Shown here piece after piece: positions 8,141-15,541 of a DNA stretch of 64,000 nucleotides. How positions within the stretch are numbered: the first letter of the stretch is position 1; every line of letters begins with the position of its first letter. This DNA comes from Roseateles_E cavernae. GTDB taxonomy: Bacteria > Pseudomonadota > Gammaproteobacteria > Burkholderiales > Burkholderiaceae_C. Location of the stretch: the NCBI RefSeq assembly GCF_040187885.1, contig NZ_JBDPLH010000002.1, forward strand, positions 310,001-374,000, given 5' to 3'. Under the pieces are notes generated by a model. That model was given only the letters and a program-made list of their open reading frames with translations, ran no database searches and was not told where the DNA came from. The position numbers were made by a program, and so were the translations under genes.

Positions 8141-9579
8141 ACGCGCTGCTGCTGGGGCCCGGCGCCGCGCTGGAGGATGGGCGCCAGACCTGGACCCGCG
8201 AGGCGCTGGAGCGCGCCGCCCAGGGCCTGGCGCGCCGCCTCCAGGCCGAGGGCACGCGGGTGCTGGCCACCCTGATGGACAACTCCGCCGCCTGGGTCAT
8301 CGCCGACCTGGCCGCGGCGCTGGCCGAGGTGGTCCATGTGCCCTTGCCGCTGTTCTTCACGCCCGAGCAGCTGGGCCATGCGCTGCAGGCGGCCGCGGTC
8401 GATACGCTGCTGGTGCCGAGCGCGCTGGCCGCACGCTGGCCGCAAGCACCGGCCCAGCCGTGTGAACTCGCCGCTCAGGCCCTGGTCTGCCTGCGCTTGC
8501 CGGCGGCGCCGCTGACCCTGCCGGCCGGCACGGCCAAGATCACCTTCACCTCCGGCAGCACCGGCGCGCCCAAAGGCGTCTGCCTGGACGGTGCGGCGCT
8601 GCAGCGGGTCGCGGACGGCCTGGTGCAGGCGATGGCGCCGCTGGACATCCGCCGCCATCTCTGCGCGCTGCCCTTCGCGGTGCTGCTGGAGAACATTGCC
8701 GGCCTGATGGCGCCGCTGCGGCGCGGGGCCAGCTGTGTCGTGCTGCCGCTGGCCGAGCTGGGGCTGGCCGGCTCGTCGAGCTTCGATGCGGCGCGCTTTC
8801 ATGCCGCCGTCGTCGCGCAGCGGCCCGACAGCCTGATCTTGCTGCCGCAGATGCTGCGCGCCTGGGCGGGCTATCTGTCGCACAGCGGCCAGCGCGCGCC
8901 GGCCTCGCTGAAGCTGGTGGCCGTCGGCGGCGCAGCGGTCGGCGCCAGGCTGCTGGACGATGCCCGCGCGCTGGGCATTCCGGCGCACGAGGGCTATGGC
9001 CTGTCGGAGGCGGCCTCGGTGCAGACCTTGAACCTGCCCGGCGCCGACCGCCCCGGCAGCGCCGGCCGGCCGCTGCCGCATGCGCGGCTGCGCGTCGCGG
9101 CGGACGGCGAGATCGAGGTGGCCGGCAGCCTGTTCGCCGGCTATCTGCGCGATCCGACGCCGGTGCCCGAGTGGTGGCCCAGCGGCGATCTGGGCCAGAT
9201 CGACGCCGATGGCTTCGTCCACATCAGCGGCCGCAAGAAGCACCTGCTGATCACCGCGTTTGGCCGCAATGTCTCGCCCGAGTGGGTGGAGACCGCGCTG
9301 CGCGGCGAGCCGGCGATCGCCCAGGCGGTGGTCTTCGGCGACGGCCAGCCGGCGCTCAGCGCGGTGCTGTGGCCGCTGCAGACCGCTGCCGACGAGGCCG
9401 AGCTGCAGGCCGCCGTCGATGCCGCCAACACCCAGTTGCCCGACTACGCCCGCATCCGGTCCTGGGTGCGCGCCCGCGCCGCCTTCGGCCCCGAGACCGG
9501 CCTGGCCACCGCCAACGGCCGGCCGCAGCGCCCCGCCATCTGGGACCGCCATGCCGACGCGCTGGCCTGTCCTGCCTGA
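8137..9579 (+). CDS. AMP-binding (ANL superfamily) acyl ligase
   Basis: A 480-residue adenylate-forming enzyme. Visible core motifs: A3 TSGSTGAPKG (138-147), A5 YGLSEA (287-292), A7 SGDLG (349-353) and A8 SGRKKHLLITAFGRN (about 364-378). The A10 position reads NGRPQR (460-465), so the usual catalytic lysine of GKxxR is arginine. The protein is shorter than typical long-chain acyl-CoA synthetases, with a reduced N-terminal domain. It probably activates a carboxylic acid, perhaps a fatty acid, as the acyl-AMP for a partner in the operon. It overlaps the T_hemolysin gene by four bases and is followed after 26 bases by the diiron-oxidase-like gene. Confidence 0.88.
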   Translation: MNALLLGPGAALEDGRQTWTREALERAAQGLARRLQAEGTRVLATLMDNSAAWVIADLAAALAEVVHVPLPLFFTPEQLGHALQAAAVDTLLVPSALAARWPQAPAQPCELAAQALVCLRLPAAPLTLPAGTAKITFTSGSTGAPKGVCLDGAALQRVADGLVQAMAPLDIRRHLCALPFAVLLENIAGLMAPLRRGASCVVLPLAELGLAGSSSFDAARFHAAVVAQRPDSLILLPQMLRAWAGYLSHSGQRAPASLKLVAVGGAAVGARLLDDARALGIPAHEGYGLSEAASVQTLNLPGADRPGSAGRPLPHARLRVAADGEIEVAGSLFAGYLRDPTPVPEWWPSGDLGQIDADGFVHISGRKKHLLITAFGRNVSPEWVETALRGEPAIAQAVVFGDGQPALSAVLWPLQTAADEAELQAAVDAANTQLPDYARIRSWVRARAAFGPETGLATANGRPQRPAIWDRHADALACPA

Positions 9580-9605
9580 TCCATCGCTTCAAGGACTTGT
9601 CACCG

Positions 9606-10283
9606 ATGTCTTTCCATACCCAGCTGCTGGCCCAGACTGCCGATGCCCGCCAGGCCCTGCTCGGCACGCCCATCATCCAGGGCTGCCTGCGCGGCGAGGT
9701 CTCGCTGCCCAGCTATATCGCCTTCCTGACCGAGGCCTACCACCATGTGCGCCACACGGTGCCGCTGCTGCGCGCCTGCAAGGCCGCACTGCCCGAGCGC
9801 AATCGCTGGCTTGAAGGGCCGCTGGACGAGTACATCGAGGAAGAGCAGGGCCATGACGAATGGATCCTCAACGACATCGCGGCCTGCGGCGGCGATGCCG
9901 AGGCGGTGCGCCACGGCAGGCCCGGCGCGGCCACCGAGCTGATGGTGGCCTATGCCTACGACACCATCGCCCGCGTCAATCCGCTGGGGTTCTTCGGCAT
10001 GGTGCTGGTGCTGGAGGGCACCAGTGTTTCGCTGGCCCTGATGGCGGCCGACCAGATCCAGCAGCCGCTGGGCCTGCCCGACGGCGCCTTCAGCTATCTG
10101 CGCTCGCACGGCACGCTGGACCGGGAGCACATCCAGCATTTCGAGCTGCTGATGGCGCAGATCGAGGACCCGCAGGACCAGGCCGACATCATCCATGCGG
10201 CGCGCGTGTTCTTCCGCCTCTACGGCGATGTGTTTCGCAGCCTGCCGCTGCCCAGGCCGCAAGCCGCCGAGGCCCTGGCATGA
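9606..10283 (+). CDS. Haem-oxygenase-like diiron oxidase (TenA/UndA-like iron-containing redox enzyme)
   Basis: A 225-residue all-helical protein of the TenA/haem-oxygenase-like fold. Candidate metal ligands are E80-x2-H83 (EEEQGHDEW), E137 (VLVLEGTS) and H168-x3-D172-x2-H175. This is the pattern of haem-oxygenase-like diiron oxidases (HDOs) such as the fatty-acid decarboxylating UndA or N-oxygenases, and unlike thiaminases it lacks an obvious thiamin context. Annotation pipelines often call these TenA transcriptional regulators, which is probably wrong here. The gene has an AAGGAC ribosome site, and its stop overlaps the SDR start (ATGA). Substrate is unknown; an activated or free fatty acid is a reasonable guess. 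Confidence 0.8.
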   Translation: MSFHTQLLAQTADARQALLGTPIIQGCLRGEVSLPSYIAFLTEAYHHVRHTVPLLRACKAALPERNRWLEGPLDEYIEEEQGHDEWILNDIAACGGDAEAVRHGRPGAATELMVAYAYDTIARVNPLGFFGMVLVLEGTSVSLALMAADQIQQPLGLPDGAFSYLRSHGTLDREHIQHFELLMAQIEDPQDQADIIHAARVFFRLYGDVFRSLPLPRPQAAEALA

Positions 10284-11119
10284 AGGCCGCTCAAGCCCGT
10301 GTGCTGCTGACCGGGGCCTGCGGCGGCATCGGCCGCGCGGTGGCCGACAGCCTGCTGCAGGCCGGCGCCGCGCTGCTGCTGGTGGGCCGCTCGCCGGCCC
10401 GGCTGGCCGCCCAGGTCCATGAGCTGGGCCAGCGCCATGGCGTCGAGCCGGCGCGGCTGCGCTGGGTGGCCACCGATCTGGCCCAGGCCGAGCGTCTGCG
10501 GCCGCTGGCCGAGATCGCGGCCGATTGGGACTGCAATGTGCTGGTCCATGGCGCCGGCGTGCCCAGCTTCGGCCGGCTCGAAACCCTGGAGCCCGCTGCG
10601 ATCCGCCAGCTGCTGGACATCAATCTGCTCGCACCGATGCTGCTGAGCCAGGCCCTGCTGCCGCATCTGCGCTGCCAGCCGCGCGCGCAAATCATCTGCA
10701 TGGGCTCGGCGCTGGGCCGGCTGGGCCTGCCGGGTTTTTCTGCCTACAGCGCCAGCAAGTTCGGCCTGCGCGGCTTTGCCGAGGCGCTGCGCCGCGAGCT
10801 GGGCGACAGCCGGGTGCGGGTGCAGTACCTGGGCCCGCGCAGCACCCGCACCGAGTTCAACAACGCCGGCGTGCAGGCCTATAACCGCGCCACCGGCACC
10901 GCGATGGACGCACCCGAGCGGGTCGCCCAGGCCCTGCTGCGCCTGCTGGAGAGCGAGGGCGCCGAGCGCTTCATCGGCTTTCCCGAGACGCTGGCGGTCC
11001 GGCTCAACGGCCTGGCCGGCCCGCTGCTGGACGGTGCCTTCACCAAACACCGCCGCAGCCTGCCGCCGCTGCTGCAACAACCGTCCCCGGACGGCGCCCC
11101 CGCGACCCTCACTTGCTGA
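10280..11119 (+). CDS. Short-chain dehydrogenase/reductase (SDR)
   Basis: A 279-residue classical SDR. The Rossmann motif TGACGGIG spans residues 11-18, the NNAG equivalent is HGAG (90-93), and the catalytic set is N114, S143, Y156 and K160 (YSASK). R36-S38 after the second strand (VGRSPAR) suggests NADP(H) preference. A C-terminal tail of about 60 residues follows the fold. It is the fourth gene of the T_hemolysin operon and probably reduces or oxidises the product of the AMP-ligase and diiron enzyme; the substrate cannot be read from sequence. Confidence 0.88.
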   Translation: MKAAQARVLLTGACGGIGRAVADSLLQAGAALLLVGRSPARLAAQVHELGQRHGVEPARLRWVATDLAQAERLRPLAEIAADWDCNVLVHGAGVPSFGRLETLEPAAIRQLLDINLLAPMLLSQALLPHLRCQPRAQIICMGSALGRLGLPGFSAYSASKFGLRGFAEALRRELGDSRVRVQYLGPRSTRTEFNNAGVQAYNRATGTAMDAPERVAQALLRLLESEGAERFIGFPETLAVRLNGLAGPLLDGAFTKHRRSLPPLLQQPSPDGAPATLTC

Positions 11120-11132
11120 CAAGGACCCATCC

Positions 11133-11771
11133 ATGAAGATTTCATTGCACCTGAGCATGCTGCTTGCTTTTGCTGGCGCACCGATGGCCCAGGCCGCCGC
11201 TGTCGACGACGCCGTCACCGAGATCCAGCACGACTGGGAGGTGATCCGCTACCAGACCCCTGCGGCCGAGCGCGAGAAGCGCTTCGAGGCCCTGGCTGCC
11301 AAGGCCCACAAGCTCAGCGAGAGCTTTGCCGGCCGCAGCGAGCCGCTGGTCTGGGAGGGCATCGTCGTCAGCTCCTGGGCTGGTGAGAAGGGCGGCCTCG
11401 GTGCGCTGGGCCTGGTCAAGCAGGCCAAGGTGCTGTATGAGTCGGCGATCAAGATCGACGGCAACGCGCTGGAGGGCTCGGCCTACAACAGCCTGGGCGT
11501 GCTGTACTACAAGGTGCCGGGCTGGCCGATCGCCTTTGGTGACAAGGCCAAGGCGCGCGAGCTGCTGCAAAAGGCGCTGGCGCTGAATCCCAAGGGCATA
11601 GATCCGAACTTCTTCTATGCCGAATACCTGATCGAGACCAGGCAGCCGGCCGAGGCACAGGCCTATCTGGAGCGCGCGCTGCAGGCGCCGGCCCGGCCCG
11701 GCCGTCAGATCGCCGACACCGGCCGGCGCGAGGAGGCGCGGGCCCTGCTCGAAAAGACCAAGTCCCGCTGA
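11133..11771 (+). CDS. Exported TPR-like protein at the end of the T_hemolysin operon
   Basis: A 212-residue protein with a Sec signal peptide (MKISLHLSMLLAFAGAPMAQA, cleavage near residue 21) followed by helical repeats. The segment ALEGSAYNSLGVLYYKVPGWPIAFGDKAKARELLQKAL resembles TPR units and the periplasmic TatT-like component of some transporters (only partial phrases quoted here). It starts 13 bases after the SDR stop with AAGGAC upstream and continues the operon. It could be a periplasmic or lipid-binding partner of the pathway. The 3' end converges on the sensor kinase gene. Confidence 0.72.
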   Translation: MKISLHLSMLLAFAGAPMAQAAAVDDAVTEIQHDWEVIRYQTPAAEREKRFEALAAKAHKLSESFAGRSEPLVWEGIVVSSWAGEKGGLGALGLVKQAKVLYESAIKIDGNALEGSAYNSLGVLYYKVPGWPIAFGDKAKARELLQKALALNPKGIDPNFFYAEYLIETRQPAEAQAYLERALQAPARPGRQIADTGRREEARALLEKTKSR

Positions 11772-11787
11772 GCCTGGCTAAGCCCGG

Positions 11788-13125
11788 CTAGGCCCGGCTC
11801 AGCACGGCCCGGAAGCCGCGCCCATCGGCGCCGGCACCGAACGCCAGCTTCAGCCGGTGCAGCGCGGCGATGCGCTGCGCGATGGACAGGCCCAGGCCGC
11901 TGCCGCTCTCCGCCTGGCCCTCGCTGCGGTGGAAGCGCTCGCCCAGGCGCGCCAGCTGCTCGGCCGTCAGCGGCTCGCCCTCGTTCTCGACGCTGAGCCG
12001 CCCGGGCTCGAAGCGCAGCGTGGCCGTCGTGCCCGGCGGCGCGTAGCGCAGCGCGTTGTCCAGCAGATTGCGCAGCAGCACCATCATCAGCTGCTCGTCG
12101 CCCAGCAGCGGCAGCGCATGCTCGCCCGGCGCCGGCCAGTCGCAGGCCAGCTCGATGCGGCGGCGCTCGGCCAGCGGCAGGCAGTCGCTGATCACCTGCT
12201 CGACGATGGCCGGCCAGTGCAGCTCGCTGCTGTGGCCCAGGCCGGCGCTGGTCTCCAGGCGCGAGAGCGCCAGCATCTGCGTGACCAGGCGGTCCATGCG
12301 CTCCAGCCCGGCACCCAGCTTGGCCTCGGCGGCGGCGCGCTCCTCGGCGCTGGCCGAGCGGCGCACGACATCCCATTGCGCGCGCAGCACGGCCAGCGGC
12401 GTGCGCAGCTCATGGGCGGCATCGGCGGTGAAGCGGCGCTCGCGCGCCAGCATGGTGTCGATGCGCTCGAACAGGCCGTTCATCGCCCCCACCAGCGGCT
12501 TCAGCTCGGCCGGCGCATGGCTTTGCGGCACCGGCTGCAGATCATTCGGGCCGCGGCCCTGCAGTTCGGCGGTCAGCTGGTGCACCGGAGCCAGCGCCCG
12601 CCGCACCGCCCAGGCCATTGCCAGCAGCAGCACCGGCAGCACCAGCAGCCAGGGCCCGAGCTGGCTGGCGGTGAGGTCGAACACCAGCTCGTCGCGCTCA
12701 TAGGCCTTCTGCCCGGCCGCCACCAGCCATTGCCCGCCGGCCGATTGCAGGTAGTAGACCCGCCAGGGCTCGGCCTCCAGCGTCAGGTCGACAAAACCCG
12801 CCGCCTCGGCACTGCGCGGCAGCTGCACACCCTCGCGGTCGGACAGCAGCAGCTGGCCGCCGGCATCCCAGACCGCGATGGCCAGATCGCGCACATCGGC
12901 TTCGCCGGCATCGGCCGCGCCTTCCGCTGGCGCGGCGGGCACCCGCTCGCCCGGCTGGGTCGAACTCAGCGTCGCCTGCACCTGGCGGGCCAGGCGGATC
13001 ATCTCGGTGTCGAAGAGCTCGTTGACCTCATGCCGGGCCCGGTCCACCGAGATGAACAGCGCCACGCCCCAGACCAGCGGCGCACACATCAGCAGATAGA
13101 GCAGCAGCCGCCGCTGCAAGCTCAT
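11788..13125 (-). CDS. Sensor histidine kinase, QseC/PmrB-like
   Basis: A 445-residue membrane kinase: first membrane helix at about 8-26, a periplasmic sensing domain (about 29-155), a second helix (about 158-175), then HAMP-like linker, dimerisation helix with H238 (AHELRTP), N box N353/N357 (NLLDNALR) and G boxes ending SGSGLGLS. The domain order is that of QseC/PmrB kinases, which sense extracellular signals, metals or cationic peptides. Its start overlaps the end of the response-regulator gene (ATGA), so the pair is translated together. It is tail-to-tail with the T_hemolysin operon. Confidence 0.92.
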   Translation of the reverse strand: MSLQRRLLLYLLMCAPLVWGVALFISVDRARHEVNELFDTEMIRLARQVQATLSSTQPGERVPAAPAEGAADAGEADVRDLAIAVWDAGGQLLLSDREGVQLPRSAEAAGFVDLTLEAEPWRVYYLQSAGGQWLVAAGQKAYERDELVFDLTASQLGPWLLVLPVLLLAMAWAVRRALAPVHQLTAELQGRGPNDLQPVPQSHAPAELKPLVGAMNGLFERIDTMLARERRFTADAAHELRTPLAVLRAQWDVVRRSASAEERAAAEAKLGAGLERMDRLVTQMLALSRLETSAGLGHSSELHWPAIVEQVISDCLPLAERRRIELACDWPAPGEHALPLLGDEQLMMVLLRNLLDNALRYAPPGTTATLRFEPGRLSVENEGEPLTAEQLARLGERFHRSEGQAESGSGLGLSIAQRIAALHRLKLAFGAGADGRGFRAVLSRA

Positions 13126-13796
13126 TGGGCCTCCTCGGCCGCGCCCAGCGCATAGCCGACGCCGCGCACGGTGCGCACGATGGCCGGATCGATCTTGCGG
13201 CGCAGATGGTGGATATGCACCTCCAGCGCATTGCCCTCGGGCTCGCCGCCGCTCCAGTCGTAGAGCTTGTCCTTCAGATGCTCCTTGCTCAGCACGCGTT
13301 GCGGATGGGCCATCAAGACCTCCAGCAGCGCCATCTCGCGCCCGGTCAGCTCGACGGGCTGGCCGCGCCAGCGCACCTGCTTGGTCGCCGGGTCATAGGC
13401 CAGCGCGCCATGCTGCCATACCGATTGGGCCCGGCCGGCCGAGCGCCGCAGCATCGCGCGCAGCCGCGCGGCCAGCTCGTCGATCGTGATGGGCTTGACC
13501 AGATAGTCGTCGGCGCCGGCATCCAGCCCGGCGATGCGCTGCTCGACGGCGTCGCGCGCCGTCAGTATCAGCACCGGCAGCGCCAGCCCCGATGAGCGCC
13601 AGCGCGCCAGCCACTGCATGCCATCGCCGCCGGGCAGGCCCAGGTCCAGCACCATCGCGTCATAGGGCGCGCCGGCCAGCGCGGCGCCGGCGCTGGCACC
13701 GTCCTGGAACCAGTCGACCGCATGGCCCAGCTGGCGCAGACCGCTGGCCAGGGCATCGCCCAGCTGGGCATCATCTTCAACGACGAGGAGGCGCAT
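13122..13796 (-). CDS. OmpR-family response regulator, QseB/PmrA-like
   Basis: A 224-residue regulator: receiver domain with acidic pocket E7-D8-D9, phosphoacceptor D51, T79 and K101, then a winged-helix DNA-binding domain (about 125-218) with LTGREMALLEVLMAHP and LRRKIDP. It resembles QseB/PmrA. It sits 11 bases downstream of the membrane protein gene and overlaps the kinase gene, so all three form an operon. Its predicted target type (tandem CTTAAT repeats) is present upstream of the T_hemolysin operon at 7395-7411; that link is inferred. Confidence 0.92.
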   Translation of the reverse strand: MRLLVVEDDAQLGDALASGLRQLGHAVDWFQDGASAGAALAGAPYDAMVLDLGLPGGDGMQWLARWRSSGLALPVLILTARDAVEQRIAGLDAGADDYLVKPITIDELAARLRAMLRRSAGRAQSVWQHGALAYDPATKQVRWRGQPVELTGREMALLEVLMAHPQRVLSKEHLKDKLYDWSGGEPEGNALEVHIHHLRRKIDPAIVRTVRGVGYALGAAEEAQ

Positions 13797-13807
13797 GGCT
13801 GCCTATG

Positions 13808-14491
13808 CTAGGCCCTTCTGAGCCGCAGATACTGCCAGCGCGCCAGGCCGGCCATCACCGGCAGGGACAGCTCCACCGTTTCCTCCAGCGCCGACACCAG
13901 GGCCAGCACCGAGGCCGAGCTGGCGATGCCGAAGTCCTCGGCCAGCACGTTGATCGAGCGGTCCAGCACCTTGCTGATGGCCATCGTGACGAAGAACAGC
14001 GCGATGCTGCAGGCGACCGGCTCGCGCGCCTTCAGGCGCTGCCACAGCGCCTTGCCATGCCGGCGCAGCAGGTCGATGGCGGCCGCGGCGATCAGCGCCA
14101 GGATCACGAAGGCGACGATCTTCTGATGCAGCGGCGCATCGCGCAGGTAAAAGCTGACCTTGAGCACGCTGATGCCGGTCCAGTGCTTGTGCAGGTCCAT
14201 CTCGCGCGCGCCGGCCGCGGCCAGCATCACCGACAGCGCCAGCGTCGTGCGCCACTCGCCCGCCGCGCGCGGACTCAACCACAGCGCGGCAGCCAGCAAG
14301 AAGTAGAGGATCTCGGTCATGCCCTCGATCGGGCCGCCCTCGCGCATCACATGCATGACCTGGGGCGGGGCCAGGCTCAGCCAGAGCAGCACCGCCAACA
14401 GGGCGGCCAGCAGCGGCGCGGGCAGGGTCAGCCATCTGGAACTCGGCAGGCTGGCTTGTGGGGTGGCGGAGGGGGCGGTGAGTCTGTCCAT
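13808..14491 (-). CDS. Polytopic membrane protein co-transcribed with the two-component system
   Basis: A 227-residue protein with about five to six hydrophobic segments. I start it at ATG 14491 (MDRLTAPSAT); a longer frame to 14671 has a low-complexity N-terminus that looks non-coding. A segment DLHKHWTGISVLKVSFYL between membrane helices is rich in His/Lys and may face the active site or a ligand, and SALEETVELSLP lies near the C-terminus. I do not recognise the family. The stop is 11 bases upstream of the response regulator, so it may be an accessory sensor or export component of that system. Confidence 0.65.
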   Translation of the reverse strand: MDRLTAPSATPQASLPSSRWLTLPAPLLAALLAVLLWLSLAPPQVMHVMREGGPIEGMTEILYFLLAAALWLSPRAAGEWRTTLALSVMLAAAGAREMDLHKHWTGISVLKVSFYLRDAPLHQKIVAFVILALIAAAAIDLLRRHGKALWQRLKAREPVACSIALFFVTMAISKVLDRSINVLAEDFGIASSASVLALVSALEETVELSLPVMAGLARWQYLRLRRA

Positions 14492-14689
14492 TGATGGCGT
14501 GGTGGATACCGGCCGGTTGTGGTTTGCCCGTGATTTTGCGGGTTTTCCCGGCTTCGTGCCGAGATAGGTGCTTGTTGCGACGCAGGCCGGTGGCGTGTCG
14601 GCGCTGTCTGACACGGCTTCGCGAGCTTGGCTGATTCTTGCCGGCCACCTCGCCACGCACACTGCGGACACCCCTTACAGGAGTCCAGC

Positions 14690-14917
14690 ATGAACAAGAT
14701 CAACAGACACAGCCTTCTCTCCACCCTGGCCATCGCCACGCTGGCGCTCAGTCTCAGCGCCTGTGCCGGCATGAGCAAGCGCGAGGCCAATACCGCCGTT
14801 GGTGCGGTGGTTGGCGGTGTGGTCGGTGCGGCGGCCACCGGCGGCAGCACCGTGGGCACGGTCGGCGGCGCGGTGGTCGGCGGCGCCATCGGCAATGAGT
14901 TGAGCAAGAAGAAGTAA
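14690..14917 (+). CDS. Glycine-zipper lipoprotein
   Basis: A 75-residue lipoprotein: signal peptide with lipobox LSAC (cysteine about residue 25), then a glycine-zipper segment (GAVVGGVVGAAATGG and GGAVVGGAIGNEL) and a KKK tail. This resembles OsmB/SlyB-like and RcnB-type outer-membrane stress lipoproteins. ATG 14690 has CAGGAG seven bases upstream. It opens a run of small envelope genes. Confidence 0.85.
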   Translation: MNKINRHSLLSTLAIATLALSLSACAGMSKREANTAVGAVVGGVVGAAATGGSTVGTVGGAVVGGAIGNELSKKK

Positions 14918-14960
14918 GGCCTACCCAGTCCCAGGCGGCCCACCGCAACAGGAGGATCCG

Positions 14961-15113
14961 ATGAGTTTCAGTGATTTCCCTCAAGCCCTGTGGGCCCCGC
15001 AGGCGCCGCTCGAGCCGGTCGATGCGGCCGCTCTCGAGCTCGGCTACGAAGTGGCTTTCCCGTTCCTGTACGACACGACCGAGGCTGTCAGCCAGCCGCC
15101 GGTCCAGCAATAA
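14961..15113 (+). CDS. Small 50-residue protein between two envelope lipoprotein genes
   Basis: An ORF of 51 codons starting at ATG 14961 with a near-perfect AGGAGGATCCG ribosome site and ending TAA 15111-15113. The product is acidic and hydrophobic, with LELGYEVAFPFLYDTTEA near the middle, and has no signal peptide. Strong translation initiation, length and position between the glycine-zipper and BON genes argue that it is real. I do not recognise the family. Confidence 0.6.
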   Translation: MSFSDFPQALWAPQAPLEPVDAAALELGYEVAFPFLYDTTEAVSQPPVQQ

Positions 15114-15131
15114 AACCTAAGGAGAACTCTC

Positions 15132-15452
15132 ATGATGATGTCTACCCGTGCAATTGTTATTTCGTTGGCAACTGCGCTGTCCCTGGTGGCCCTGCAGGGC
15201 TGCGCCGTCAGCCGTGGCCAGTCCACGGTCGGCGCCTATATCGATGATGCGGCCATCACGACGGCGGTGAAGGCGAAGTTTGTCGAGAGCAAGCAGGTCG
15301 ACGCGGCCGCGATCAGCGTCGAGACGCTCAACGGCACCGTGATGCTGTCGGGCTTCGCGAAGAGCCAGAACGAGCGCGCCATGGCCGAATCCTTGGCGCG
15401 CGGCATCAGCGGCGTCAAGCAGGTCAAGAACGAGTTGTCTGTGCGCTCCTGA
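15132..15452 (+). CDS. BON-domain lipoprotein
   Basis: A 106-residue protein with a lipoprotein signal (LQGC lipobox, cysteine about residue 24) and one BON domain (about 35-105), showing ITTAVKAKF, the VETLNGTVMLSGFAKS strand-turn and VKQVKNELSV. BON domains bind phospholipid and are typical of OsmY/DolP-like periplasmic proteins that protect the envelope. ATG 15132 follows AAGGAGAACTCTC. The gene ends with a strong intrinsic terminator at 15475-15514. Confidence 0.9.
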   Translation: MMMSTRAIVISLATALSLVALQGCAVSRGQSTVGAYIDDAAITTAVKAKFVESKQVDAAAISVETLNGTVMLSGFAKSQNERAMAESLARGISGVKQVKNELSVRS

Positions 15453-15474
15453 GCCCCCAAGGGACCGCAGCCTC

Positions 15475-15514
15475 GGCCACCCGTCGCGAGTACGCGCCGG
15501 GTGGCCTTTTTTTT
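15475..15514 (+). terminator. Intrinsic terminator after the BON lipoprotein gene
   Basis: GGCCACCC (15475-15482) pairs with GGGTGGCC (15499-15506), followed directly by eight T at 15507-15514. A classical rho-independent terminator that closes the 14690-15452 gene group. Confidence 0.92.
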
Positions 15515-15541
15515 CACGCACCATCCTCCGATCGGACCTCG

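Noticed and set aside
9606..10283. TenA family transcriptional regulator name for the diiron-oxidase-like gene
   Set aside because: No DNA-binding domain; metal-ligand set and operon with an AMP-ligase indicate an enzyme.
11765..11805. Repeated GGCTA units between the TPR-like gene and the kinase gene
   Set aside because: Too short and imperfect to call a repeat or terminator.
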